Assembly: GCA_027919835.1 (NCBI GenBank)
Contig: JANVFP010000014.1
Location: forward strand, 1,178,001 to 1,242,000
Source of the DNA: Lentinula raphanica
Lineage: Eukaryota; Basidiomycota; Agaricomycetes; Agaricales; Omphalotaceae
Length of the DNA: 64,000 bases
Direction of reading: 5' to 3'
Shown here: positions 33,816 to 45,946 of the stretch, in pieces
Layout: the number at the start of each line of letters is the position of its first letter
Numbering within the stretch: position 1 is the stretch's first letter
The notes under the pieces: generated by a model
The model's input: the letters and a program-made list of their open reading frames with translations, nothing else
The model's database searches: none
Told to the model about the DNA's origin: nothing
Position numbers and translations under genes: made by a program

Positions 33816-34832
33816 TCATCCACCACACGATATGCACAACGTTATATTTGTCATTCTTGACTAATCATCGCACCAATAGCGCCATCTACTTCTGCCACAG
33901 CGAGCTATTCATGATAATCGTCCAGCATTACACTCGAGTAGCCATCCGACCCCGACACCGAACCACCTTTTGGGAACGTTCTGCCCAACGATTAACCCAG
34001 AGTCCTCACGCCGAGCACGAGTCAGATCTTTTCGTCGACGGCCATAGCCAACTTTATCACATCTCTTCACCGTGCAGACTCAAGAGCTGCAAGGTATGTG
34101 TTTTTTCTTCTCCTAGATGGATGTTTTTGACATTCATTACAACACCCACATGAAGATACGCTTACTATTTTGTCAACATTACTTCAACACCTATCCACGG
34201 TCAAAGACTATACATCCTAGAACGCATCGTATCAGCGCGTCGGTTGGAGACTGGTTTGGGTCATTATGTGTTGGGTATCACGCTGTATCACGTCGAAAAG
34301 TGTGACGGTGTTTACGGTGGCTTGCGGTTTGTAATGTAGTATTGAAAATTCTTGTCGTTGCAATATAACCCCCTCTCACTGCATTTTGTGCAGTTCTCGA
34401 GTCTGTAACTTGATTCAAATAAGGTGATCGCGCAAGCATAGGGCAAATCTGGAATCAGCATCCACGTTCGAGGTTGAAGTTGCCCAGCGCTGTAATGGCA
34501 CACCAACCGTAACACTATTTCATGCGATCTACATGTTCGACAGTGGTGGTGGTTTGTTGAACATCACAAAATGATGCACCATTGGGAGAACGACAAGGTG
34601 GTTTCCCTCTGGCCGTTGTGTTGGGCGAGGTCTGTGATCGAGCAGCTTTGTAAGAGTATAAACCACCTGAGGAAATATTACATGCATAGATGTCTGAATG
34701 GCATCCCGTGTGGGACTCCGTGTTGTCGTTCTTCCTTACCCGAGTTGACTTACCTCACTACAGACTATGTAACACGATCACCCACTAAAACCCCAGTCCC
34801 TCCCCAGGGTTTCTGGGAGGGGTCATCACAGA
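33816..34832. other. Spacer with weak coding signal
   Basis: A plus-strand segment near 33925-34092 (HYTRVAIRPRHRTTFWERSA) could be a further exon of the gene to the left. Otherwise nothing is supported. Confidence 0.3.
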
Positions 34833-35165
34833 CTAGCGCTTCGTGATCCTTTCAGTGCTGACAGGTTCCGTGTCATTGATGACTCGCTCGTTTCTGAGCT
34901 TCCATATGAGGTGGACGCTTTCGGACACCGGTATCCGTAGGAGGCGGGATTCTCCAGGCATACATTTCCCGTTCTCATCGCGGATGGTTACGGCTCCGCA
35001 GGCTAGGATCGACCCAAGCGAGGGGTGGATCCATGAGGATTTTTGGTGTGCCAAGAGTTCCTTTGCGAGGGTCCATACCGTTTGTTGGCCTGGGCAGGTG
35101 TACTCAAGAAGTATGTGATGGTCTCTGGAACATGGCGGTGTTGGCAATTTGTACGCTGCTCATAC
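34833..35165 (-). mobile_element. Non-LTR retrotransposon scrap (3' end of ORF2)
   Basis: The minus-strand frame contains GQQTVWTLAKELLAHQ, LGSILACGAVTIRDENG and LLRIPVSESVHLIWKLRNER. These match the C-terminal region that follows RNase H in basidiomycete LINE-type ORF2 proteins. No reverse transcriptase remains nearby, so this is a 5'-truncated or eroded copy. Confidence 0.65.
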
Positions 35166-35370
35166 CCTGTTAGTTGTTCAAAAAATTCTCATATAGTATA
35201 ATTGGAGATTTTATGAATAATTCTTCTGGCCGCCATGCAGCTGTGTAGTAGTGAAGGGGGGGGTTTGTCGATGTTGGCTCAAAGGACCTGGAATTTTCAA
35301 ATTGAATTTTGACCCACCAGGTCCTCCAGCTCGTACTGCCGGCGCTCTGCTTTAGTCGTGGTTGTGCCAC

Positions 35371-35404
35371 GGCGCTAAACTACTGGTCCCAGTAGTTTAG
35401 CGCC
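35371..35404. repeat. Perfect 16-bp inverted repeat of the element-end motif
   Basis: GGCGCTAAACTACTGG, two bases (TC), then CCAGTAGTTTAGCGCC. The two arms are a left-type and a right-type end placed head to head. It lies 156 bases before the start of the JmjC gene. Confidence 0.95.
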
Positions 35405-35559
35405 CACACATCACGAGTCATGATGATTCATGCGGCATAGGACGGCATGGCCTCGTGGATGCTTTGTCAGCTTCTTTATAAACCCCAAAAAATTTCAAGT
35501 TCGTTTTCAACTCCCACTCCCTGTCTGGCATTTCACAATTCCAGCACGATCGATAAGAA

Positions 35560-38500
35560 ATGAGTAACACTGCAAATGAGGGTTTTCGAAGCCTTATGCT
35601 TTCTTACAATGTGAACAGTGAGATTGCCAGCCTCGACCATGTAAGTCCATGAAATACTTCATTCCCTCTTTTTGAGTTATCATGCACCCTTAAATTTCCC
35701 TTTGCAGCCTTTAGCACGGTTATTAAGAAAACAGCGCGATGAGATCTCTTCGAATATGGCGTTCACGGCTATCACACAGGCTCAGAATCCACAGCGCGCT
35801 CTCACTTACGCGGATTGGGCCCCCGTAGGGTCTTACTGCCTCGGGTTACGGGCCCTTCATGTGCTCACTCACCCAGAGCTGCCGTTGATACCGTTTGGCC
35901 CCGAAAGGGCGTCCCTTCCTTCTATGAAAGCAACATTGACTGCGCCGGTGAGTGTCACTGATCTGAACGGCGCTTCTTTCCCTCAACAACTGACTGACTA
36001 ATGTTAGCTGGGGCCATTATTGAAAGACGGGGGTTGGGTTTCTGTTTTCAATCAGGCCCGTAGGGCGGTCAACAGGTGGAACCACAGGAGAGAGAGTTCA
36101 ACAGCAAACGGCTCCCTACATCCCATGCAAACAATGCTGGATCAAATCGACCAATATGCTGGCAAAGAAGACTACACAAAAATCATCCAAAATGTGTATT
36201 TCGCTGCCCTTCATCTGGCGTGGTTGGAACAGGATTCTAGCCACGGTGCTCGTATAGATTACCCAGAGACAGCCCAACATTTTGCAAATCACCTGCAAAA
36301 TATAGGCTCACAGTAAGTCCTCCACTGTCTCTCTTGCACATGCCTCCTCAACTGCGTTCCAAGATCTTGGAACTTACCATCGAGCTTCCGAGGCTCATCG
36401 TACAAAGTCAATAATCTCCAATTTCCCCTATTCTCCAGTCTCGCCGTCTCACCGCTCTTGCTCCTCCGACCCATCGCGCTAAGCCAAACCAGTTGTCATC
36501 GTGAGACCCTTTTACATGTTTGTATTCACCGTATTCTTGTGATTCGTACACTGAACTGACACCTCTTCAGCTTGCTTATGCTCTCGGACCCCACGAGCAC
36601 CGTCCAACTGTACTAAAAGAGATTGAGGGTTTTATGTGGACCCACTTGAGGCGGGTGTCCAGAAATGAAATAACAGCGAATGAGTTCATCACTCAGTTAG
36701 TCAACGAATTTTCTCAGCCATTACTTGACACCGTCTCCAAGGTGGATAATGAATTTTTCTCGTATAGTATGTTATTTTTACTTTGTTTCCTACCTCACCC
36801 CATCCCTTGCTCACCCCACCGCTCTGTTTGATCTGCAGATTATGACGAGAAACAAATCGACGCCGGGGGTGGTGCTTTCATTCAGGAAATGATTCGGGCA
36901 GGGACCCCATCACCTGTTGGGGAGAAGGCTTATATCGAGGATGTGATTCGGGGGACAACCCCGGCTCCTACACATCTGCACTTTCGGCGTCCCCAGTCTT
37001 CCGGCCCAAGTCATTCACCGCTGGCCCCACGTCATCCAGGGCCTCAAACTTCAACTCTTTCACCACAGCGTTCTTCATTTCCTTCTTCATCATCTTCTTC
37101 TTCGAGCAGTCCGGTCGAGATACCTGGCCCATCTGTCACGGACACTGATGAACAGAGATTTCCTTCCCTGCGTCCTTTCCAGAGACCTCGGCCGTCTGTT
37201 ATCGAAGTTGAGGATGAGGAATATCATTTTCCAGTACAGCATCCTTTACAGACACATCACCGTTCCCCTCCAGACAGAGATCAACACGACTGTTTGGACA
37301 TGCAGATTTCCGCATCAGAAGATAATGATCAACTGCTGCTAGGTTCAAAGCAGTCCGTCGACGCTGTGATACGCTCGCCGGCTAAAGGTCATGTTCAAAT
37401 CCCACTGGAACCACTGAAAGGCTTAGACACGCCGTTGGAAACTACCACAGAGAAATCACAGTCTCGACCTCTGCTCCACATCGATGTTGAGCAACCTCCG
37501 TCAGGCCAATCCAAAGACATCGACGATGAGATGATCTCGGCGGAAGATGTTCAATTGCCGCCGCTGCCGCCGGCGCCAAACCAAGAGCACGAGGATGAAA
37601 TGAACGCGTCGGGAAAGGAAGATCAACCCCCTCCGGACCAACAGATGACCGAGGGTGAACTGCACGGACTGCCGCCGCCGCCGCACCAAAGCAAAGACGC
37701 TGATGCGGAGATGAACGTGTCGGAGAAGGATGTTCAACCTCCTCCGGACCAGCAGATGAACGACATCGGGGATGAACGGCATGAACTGTCGCCGGCGCCG
37801 CGAAACAAAGAGGACAACGTTGAGATGAACGTCTCGGAGAAGGAAGATCAACCGCCGCAATACAAAGACTCGGATGAAGAGATGAACGACGTCGAGCACG
37901 AGCAGCAACGTTCCGCGGAGGATGCAGGTTTCAATCAGAAAGCATTAGATAAAGATAAAGAACCATTGGCGGGGGCCTTGTCACAGGGAGGTGATGCAGG
38001 CCTGCCTAAACCTTTAGCTGGCACCAAGCGGAAGCGGAGCAGATCGCTTTCTCTACTGTCAGACATTAGTCTTTCTCCTCCGCCGGACAATACCTCTTCT
38101 CCTCCCACAGATGATACCCCTGCTCCTCCGCCAGACCGTAACGACCAAGAAGACCCAATTCCTGGTCCAAACCCCAATCCCAAACCCAACCCCAACCCCA
38201 CTCCCACTCCCAAGCCCAAGTCGCGTAACAAGAAGTCGAAGCCAGACGTTGAGAGCGAAGACGAGGTCAAGCCCAAGCCCAAGCCCAAGCCCAAGCTGCG
38301 TAACAAGAAGTCGAAGCCAGACGTTGAGAGCGAAGACGAGGGTGAGGGCATTCTCACAAGCATTTTAACTGATCCTTTCTTCTCATCGTGCACCTTCCCA
38401 TACAGAATATCCCATTCAACCAACCGACGCCGAGGACACTGAAATGAGTCTACGTCGTTCAAGTAGGACAACCGCGCGCGCCACAGCTGCTACAGCGGCT

Positions 38501-40755
38501 GCTCTAACACGGATCGAACCCCAACCTGTACATTCTCGCAAAGACAAAGCTAAAAGCAAGACCAAAAGCAAGCCCAACTGTGAGCCGGAGAGCTCGTTGT
38601 CTTCAGAGGACGAAGGCAACGAGAAGGACGAAGACAGTGAGGAGGACGAAGACAGTGAGGAGGACGTAAGTACCCAGCAACCGTCCATTGTACCAAATAG
38701 GCTTTGACCGTGTATGATCTTCTTCAGGCCGTGATCCCATTGTATGAACCGATTCCTCACAACGCCGTAAGTGCGACTGGTGCTGCCTTCTCGGGTCGTT
38801 AGGTTGGTCTTTCATTGACGTATCGCTGCAGCTACAGTCCAGGGGAACCTATCAGCTACTCCATCATGATGGCACTCGATCTATTCCATATGAACAGTAT
38901 TCTCATGTATGTCTTCTTGTTTATTTGATCTTCTTGAGGTTCTTACATCAGAATCTCTTTCAGCACTCACTCCCTGCTTCCCAACTGCAGTATGTTATGA
39001 GTGTCATCCACTCGCAGGCAAAAACAGACGGCCGGATACTCAACAATGGCCAGCCAAATCCGCAATGGATGCGACCAATTAACTATCCCATTCGGGAAGT
39101 CTCTCTCAATGAATGGGATGTGATGCCCATCCGTCGACGCCTTGCACTTTACCGGCAGGCACGCGGGGGCCTCCTCATACGAGGAAGGGCTGCAGAACGT
39201 GGCAGATACCATGTCGAAGAAGAGGCGCATATCGAATGACTGTTGGGTGATTTGCAAAAGTCCCGTACTTTGCATGGTAAGTGCTTGCATGATAATTTAC
39301 TCTTTATGGTTAATTGTGGTTCTTGCTTGCTAGATGCCTCCCGTACCTTGAACAGGCCGTCCGATTGTCACACGCTTGGCACTCTCAAAGACGTCAAAGA
39401 AGCCGCGCTTACGGGCAAGAAGGTCGTCAATTGTCTTGAGATCCCCCTTCCATCTTCGTGGGTGCGTCCCCCTGAAGGAATCTGCACAAAGGAGCAAGCC
39501 GACGCTGCTGGATTAGAGCGGGTTTACAAAACGGGGCTGTCCTGGGGCCTTTTTGCCACGTCGCATGCTGTCCACCAGTTCCATGTCGACTGTGAAGGCC
39601 ACGGGACATGGGTGATGCCTCACACGGGCTCAAAATATTGGATCGTCGCCGTACCTGAAAAGGAGTCTGACTTTGCCAGCACGGAGATGTTCGGAAAGGC
39701 TTTTGAGGTTGACGGTCGTAATGGACAACAGTGGGGCCTGTATGGATTCATCTTGGAACCCGGAGACATGCTGTGAGTACTGCCAGACACAACAACCACC
39801 TCAATGCTCGCCAAAAGAGCCTAACAGATTCTGCAGAGTTATGCCACCATGTACACCGCATTTCGTGCTTACACCTTCGCCAGCTATATGCCATGGCGGC
39901 CACTACTATTCCTACCTATCGATGACCAGAACGGCATATAGCTGGTTTCACAATCTCGTTGCGGCTAGCACCATCACTAACACTACCGATTACAACGCGT
40001 TTGAGGGCTTGATCAGCATAACGGCCTTTTGGCACCGTTCTATAGTCGAAGACAGCGAGAGATATTTGAAAAACATCAAGAAAGTGGACGACAATACGTC
40101 TCAGCCGTGGAGTGATGATGGTAGGAACTCATCCTCTTCTTTCGTTTATAGACAGGAAACTAATTGTCTGTCAGGGCATGACCTCATGATCCATCTCCCC
40201 AATTTCTACAGCATGGAAGACATGATACAATTCCTCACTTTGGTCAATCTGGTCAGGCTGATCCCTGTGCTGGATATCCGCCGGTACAGAGAGCAAAGTG
40301 GGCAGTATACTCAATCTGCCAACTTTGTGGTGCCGCCTGAATTCAAGGCTCGCACACAACACGCCAATGTCCTGGTCTCCCAACTGCTAAATTGGGTATC
40401 GGACACTTTCACATTCCATCAATATGCCGGTCCCGATGACAAATTTGCGACGCCCACTCGGCTCAAGAATCTAAGTCGGTTGTATCTGTGCAAGCAGGCA
40501 CAAACTCTTGTGTATGAGAAAGTGAAGGCTGAGCAGATGGGGATGTATGCCGAGGACAAGACGATCACCGCTCAGGCAGTGAAGCGGGCCATCGAAGAAG
40601 ATCTTATCTGTCCCAGTCTAGGTATGCAAAAGCTATGGCCCTTGGACAGCACGGAAGTCGATGAAGAAACAGTGGAGGAGTGGGTCATGAGATGGAGTAA
40701 TGACAAGCCTCAGTCATACGATTGGGAAACAGCGGTGGGGGGAGGAAATATATGA
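35560..40755 (+). CDS. JmjC-domain protein, about 12 exons, with possible frameshifts
   Basis: Start at ATG 35560 (MSNTANEGFRSLMLSYN). Early exons (35708-35947, 36008-36312, 36571-36766) are helical. The large exon 36839-38341 is disordered and acidic with Pro-rich repeats. Exons from 38406 on are Lys/Glu-rich. The catalytic region is in 39334-40120: QFHVDCEGHG has the iron-binding HxD (His codon 39582, Asp codon 39588), GSKYWIVA the 2-oxoglutarate-side Lys, and PPCTPHFVLTPS the distal His (codon 39859). JmjC enzymes oxidise methyl-lysines or related targets. The exon around 39000-39290 changes frame twice (IREVSLNEWDV, then HFTGRHAGASSYEEG, then SRTLHDASRTLNRP) without good introns, so the gene may be damaged although the active-site residues remain. 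It lies tail to tail with the next gene. Confidence 0.78.
38160..38341 (+). repeat. Pro-Lys/Pro-Asn repeat with a duplicated 42-bp block
   Basis: Within the JmjC gene, CCCAAGCCCAAG-type hexamers encode runs of PKPKP and PNPNP. A 42-bp block encoding RNKKSKPDVESEDE occurs twice (about 38223 and 38299), the copies identical as far as I can read. Confidence 0.85.
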
Positions 40756-41045
40756 TATATAGAGCCAAACCTGTGGCATCTCCTTGATTACCCACATCAG
40801 GTATTGTAAAGGCCTTTTATCTCAAGTGGTCGACGGTGCCCGTCTCTGACTTCTTCTTCCATCGTATCCGACCTCGATAATTCCGATTTCCATGTCTTAA
40901 TCAACCGGTAGTGCCCCGCTCGCGCGACAGTCTCCGACTCTTTGACTTATAGTAAATAAGCAATACCGACTACACATGTCAATAATAGTATACATTGAAA
41001 GATGTTGATAAATATGGTACACAAATTAGACGAGAAATGGTACAG
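40756..41045. other. Convergent 3' ends
   Basis: Short AT-rich space between the stops of the JmjC gene and the minus-strand gene. Nothing else seen. Confidence 0.5.
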
Positions 41046-42787
41046 TTATTGTCTCTTTATAGGCCAAGTGAAGTGAATATCCAATCCGCGTCTGGAAAGA
41101 TTCTCGAGGATGTCGTTGTAAAGGCAAACATTGACTGGATGTGTTCGAGGTTTGATTTTTAACCGAATAGCTATAGCGATTTCATCTTTCGATCTTTTGA
41201 TCAAACGGGTACGATGCTGGACAACATAAGATAAACGTGAACGGATGTGTTCGGTAGAAATGATGTTCACACTTACTAATTTAACACCTCCATGGTCGCG
41301 ATATACATCCGACAGGAATGAGTGGAAGTCCTGCAGTAGTTTTGCAGTGATGAGACGGGTTGTCGCATAGGATGGTAAGCGATAGTTGGTTTTTTTCATT
41401 ACGCGCTGTATGATGTTGGCTGCGGTAGCCCATCCCCCTTCATTTGAAAGTCGACGGGGCTGGTTGAATTGACTCCTCAGTATAGCTTCATCGACACTGA
41501 AGAAAAAGGCGGTGAGATCAGGTTTCATTGAGCAGGAAAGGATTGCGCACTCTAGTTGTATGTGAGATACAGGACCAGTGAGGCTATCGTAGGAACGTCG
41601 AAGACTGGAACGTTCTTGTCGTGCAACAACGACACCGGGATGTGACGGAAGAGGTTGAAATAGAAATGATTTGATTGATGCGTGCGACAGGCGGTATTGA
41701 ATAACCCATGAGTTAGCTTCGATTGTGTCTAGCTGTCGATATCTTGCATGATCTTCTAACTCTACCTTCAGGCAAGCATTATCGCCAACCCATCTGTAAT
41801 GACCTATAGTGAACCCAGACAGTGGAGACACGATGTCTTTAACATCAGGGCAGTGGGAGATAGTGAATCCCCGATCAGTCCATTTCTGAAAGATCGGGTA
41901 ATAGTGTATATCGTTCAAACGACCGTTGAAGTCAAAGGAGATGTGGTCGACGAGGGTCGCCTTGGCGAATAAACAGTAAGCAGCGCGGTGGGTGATGATA
42001 TTCATCACACATGCTGAAAAATCGAATCGTCAGATATTATCGTATGGAGATATAACGTCGTACTTGAATGGAAAGATAGAATGGATTCAACCACAGACAC
42101 CTTGACCGCAATCACTTGAACGGTTCTGCCATCTCGAATGAAATTCCACACTGAAGCAAACGTGCGGGATGGGTATCGTTCTGATTCCAAGTTGGTATCA
42201 ATGGATGTAGATTTTGATTCTTGGGTTTTTTTCCAATCGTCTGCAAAACATGGGAGCTGGTTACGTTGCGGTTGATATTCGTAGTTGTGAGATAGAAGCC
42301 AGTCTCCTACGGCGTCGCATTTGGATAGTACGCAGTATGTGTCCAGATCCGAACGGTGATCATTTGTATCGTACACTTCGCGATTGAAGAATTGGAGTGC
42401 CGAAGAACCGCTGATGACCATTCCAGTCACCGCCTGTGGAGAACATGAGAGAATAGCTGAAAATCAGGCGAGGGCTACGACTACCTGAAGATTACGAAAA
42501 CTGTCGACTTCGTCTCTAGTGAAGTAGGCCGATAGGATACGGTAGATACTTGAGACGTATATATTTGCGGTATGGCATGTACGTCGAAGGTTGTGAAGGC
42601 CGAGGAAGTCGACATAACTGAAGATTCGGTCGATTTCCACGACATTACTATGACAAGTTAGATGGTTGAAAATGACAACGTCAATGGAACGTACAGCATA
42701 CTGAACAGTCCAAAGAAGTTGTGTGCCATCGCAGGTATGAGATTGAAGAATAGAGGAGAGGGGTGAACGATAGACGTTGAAAATCAT
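41046..42787 (-). CDS. Nucleotidyltransferase-fold-like protein of a mushroom-specific family
   Basis: Three exons. The first, from 42787 (MIFNVYRSPLSSILQSH), holds an F-box-like helix (IFSYVDFLGLHNLRRTCHTA) and ends FRNLQ. The second, 42430-42060, has VISGSSALQFFNREVY and then HRSDLDTY. The GS...DLD spacing resembles the metal-binding start of nucleotidyltransferase domains. The third, about 42008-41046, begins CVMNIITHRAAYCLFAKATL, continues with a long region of unknown fold and ends FTWPIKRQ. No stop interrupts the frame. I recall related F-box/GSxALQFF...SDLD proteins in Agaricomycetes but know no demonstrated activity. The catalytic reading is a hypothesis from motif spacing. Confidence 0.45.
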
Positions 42788-43194
42788 GCTGGGTTGAAGT
42801 ATTATTCCGGTTGAGATCGTTCATTGGCTCCTGTTGAGACACAGAGATAAGTATCAGTTGGTTAGTTGTCGAAGAGAACAAGACAAGCCGATTGACAGAA
42901 TTTGAAGTTATACAACTCATGATTATGTACCTGGACAGAATAGGGTTAGTTTAATAGTGTAGAATTGAAATTGGGGAAGCGTACGAGTCCAGACGAGTCC
43001 GTAGACTCCGTACGACTGAGAAAAAAGTCGGGGGATAAAGAGATACTGGAACGTGACAGGCGTTACCTATCACCTGCAGGAAAATGATGACCACGGTAGT
43101 GTAGATTAGTTGCGAACGTTGTTGAATGAGCAAAAGAAGAACGGGCAGGATGAAAAAGGTGCCTCTGATAGTGGGCTTATGTAAACTCTCTGGG

Positions 43195-43212
43195 CCAAGT
43201 AGTTTAGCGCCC
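43195..43212 (+). repeat. Element-end motif, right-type copy
   Basis: CCAAGTAGTTTAGCGCCC, preceded by GGGCTTATGTAAACTCTCTG and followed by AGTCACAATCATG. It aligns with the copy at 16129 over about 45 bases. Confidence 0.8.
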
Positions 43213-43959
43213 AGTCACAATCATGTGACACGATCCCAAACTGATGAAAATTCTTAATGCGGGCCATCGCCATCTCATCAATTTGACCAATATTTGGCGG
43301 ACGGGTCATATAGTTTTTCTTTGGGGGAGTGTCATAATCACACAATCTTTTTCTCTTTTCCAAGCTGTGATCACACTAGAAAATATTCTCGGGATAAAAA
43401 CACGTAATTATTTTTGTCTAAAGCGGACCTCAATAAAACGCCCTCAAGAAAGTGTTCAGCATTCAAAAGCAAATCACGTATACGAGTTCATCGACATTTC
43501 TAGCAAGCATAACTGGCACATGTAAACTATGGTACAACTTGAAACGATAGCTTAATTTTGACAACAGCTTAAGTGAAGGTGGAACAGTGCAAGCAGGTGA
43601 GACTCTGATATGAAATAAGACAAGTGTCATAGATGAAGGAGAACAATGATGTCTCTGAGGACATACTCCCCGAATTTTCAAGAACAGAAAATCAAAGCAT
43701 TATATAATATACTCAGATAGCATGGCAGTGGGCTTCACTGGGAAAAGTTGGAGCAATTGATTCAAGATGCTATGGAAAGAAAATCAGTCAATATTCAACC
43801 TTGTACTCAAGCAAGTCCTATCCCTACCACTTGAGACAGGTTCCCAATGCAGGTGGTACCGAGCTCATACACCTCTTCAGGCTTGGACATGAATGTCCGA
43901 GTCTTGGAGTAATCCTGTACTTGGTGTTTGAGTATTGTATTTATGATACATGTAGGTTA
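43213..43959. other. Intergenic
   Basis: No supported gene. Open frames on both strands are short and without family signal. Confidence 0.4.
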
Positions 43960-45946
43960 ATGAACAAACAATACCTTGGATGCAAACGATATGAACGAGG
44001 ACTGTTTGGTCAAATGCCCATTTTGGAATAAAATGTTGCAGCTGGTGGTTTGGATATTGTCATCTTCTCTCTGCATCTTCTTCCTTGCATTAAGAGAAGC
44101 CAAGAGGGTGTTTGTGTACACTAAGAGCATCATGAGTAACCAGCAGTATAATGCGGGGCATGTCATTGAACATACACCGGCCCATGCAAAAGAAGAATGA
44201 CATGTAAATGAATGTGTTTGGAGCAGCCAGGATCTGTCAGAAGTTATTACACGATGAAAATTGAAGCAGTTCTAGTTTCAGAGAGTTATGAACATACCGA
44301 GATCAGAGATCCAATGGCAAATAGACTGAAAGAGAGTATTTATTATATAGCAATCAACTTATGATGGTTCATACCTCGTCAACACTCCGGTGTTGATGAC
44401 GAAGATGGTCTAATCACAAGAGTGAACTATGGAAACAGCATTCTGTACAGGTGAATACTCACCAGCTTGTTGAGTATTGTATCTAACCTGGTTTTAGCAG
44501 TTAGTATTGAATCAAAACCATAGAAGCTTGTGAAGGGAACTTGACCTTTGAGATCCAGTTTTGGATGCTTGCAAGAGCCAAGCTAGGGTAGCTGCGATAA
44601 GGACATCGCCAGCAGCTGCCAACACGTTGACAGTAACAGAGAGCCCCTACATTATTTTCAGTTAAATGTGTTTGCTATCGATCCAGTTTTCTACAAACTT
44701 TGAGCTCTGCCGCTAGCTCTTCAAAAGTACGAACTCGAACCAAGCTGTGGAAATGTTTGGATCAACTCTCGATAAGATCATAGTAGCGGTGACGTACTCA
44801 CGCGATGACACCATAGGCTTTGCAAAGGACATTTGCAAAGGACAGTTCCTTCAGCTGATAGCTAACATTAAAAGCAACAAATCAACACACCAACAACACA
44901 ACCTGGTATTGGTCATAATCACTGTCAAAAACAACAATCATTCCCAGATTATGATAGGCCGAACAGCGTACCGAATTCAGCCACAACCAAGACACTCTAA
45001 AATAAAGATTGAGCGCACTGTTATCGAGCCTATTGATCACATTCGATCACGTACGACTATGCCAGTTATCCAAATGTTGTAGTGGCTTACTACAACAGAA
45101 TGATATTCGTCAGAGTATGGAAGTAGTCACCACGGTACATACGTCGCCATATCCTCCAGGTCAAGAAACTGAACAGTGATCATGCGTAAAGAGCATCCAT
45201 GATAATAGGTAGATAACACTGACCTTTGAACGCAGAACGCGATCAAACCCTGTTGAGAAAAGCTCGATTAGTGATGTTCTATGTTGGATCTATGGTTGTA
45301 GCTCCACATTGAAAAAAACTTCAGTCTACACGGTGGATACGGTAAGCAAGTACAATGATATATCGCTACTGTCAGCTTACTATGAGGCTCCTATGTATGA
45401 GTTGAGTGCCTCTATGAGCCGTGCTGAATATCAATTGCAATACGTACCAAACGACCACACCGAGGGCATCTAGCTTCCCAAAATTCGTTATAAGGTAGTA
45501 ATAAGCTATAGAAGTTTGAAAAAAGACAGGAGCTGTTTTATGTCAAGGCAAACGTACTAGAGTGAGTGATCAACGCTTGATGCGTAAAGTCAAATAATAC
45601 GACTAAACCAACCTAGTAGCCGATTGACATCAGTGATAACAAAATGATGAGCTGAGCGGAAGATATCCACGCACGAGGTAACGAAGAAGACGACTGTCTG
45701 AACAATTGGAGAAGTAGATGTATGCTTGTAGCGAGGATACTAGAGCATCGAGTTCAACTTATATCAGATCAAACCAGAAAGACGACGGAAGATACAGACT
45801 GCCCAACAAAAAACCTGAAATCACCATTCCAAGCAGGACAACACCCATGCTGAAAAAAAGACAAAGAAATGAGATGAGCTCTAGCAAAAGGAAAGTATTG
45901 AACAGTATTCGACGTACGTATAGTGTAGCTCTGATGGGTTGGACAT
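43960..45946 (-). CDS. DUF6534-like multi-span membrane protein
   Basis: Start at ATG 45946 (MSNPSELHYT) followed by a GTACGT donor. Exon 2 after TTTTTTTCAG reads MGVVLLGMVISGFLLGSLYL, a membrane segment. A further exon near 45700-45620 reads VVFFVTSCVDIFRSAHHFVI. Near the 3' end, about 44130-44090, LLVYTNTLLASLNARKKMQ matches the cytoplasmic end I recall in DUF6534 proteins (YxNSLLAxLNAR). Many short exons lie between and were not all resolved. Function is unknown; the family is expanded in mushrooms. Confidence 0.5.

Larger units (their letters stand above)
35371..43212. mobile_element. Putative cargo element: JmjC gene plus nucleotidyltransferase-like gene between shared ends
   Basis: The inverted end motif at 35371-35386 and the forward copy at 43195-43212 (CCAAGTAGTTTAGCGCCC) point outward around two tail-to-tail genes. 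No transposase or recombinase lies between them. The right end aligns for over 40 bases with the copy at 16.1 kb. Ends match only over the core, and target duplications were not identified, so the boundaries are an inference. Confidence 0.45.

Noticed and set aside
37501..37908. Minus-strand open frame rich in RRR and hydrophobic residues
   Set aside because: It is the mirror of the acidic, Pro-rich coding exon of the JmjC gene on plus.
35560..40755. TET/JBP dioxygenase, the usual KDZ-linked gene
   Set aside because: The HxD, Lys and distal His spacing and flanking residues fit a JmjC domain; I see no TET/JBP signature.
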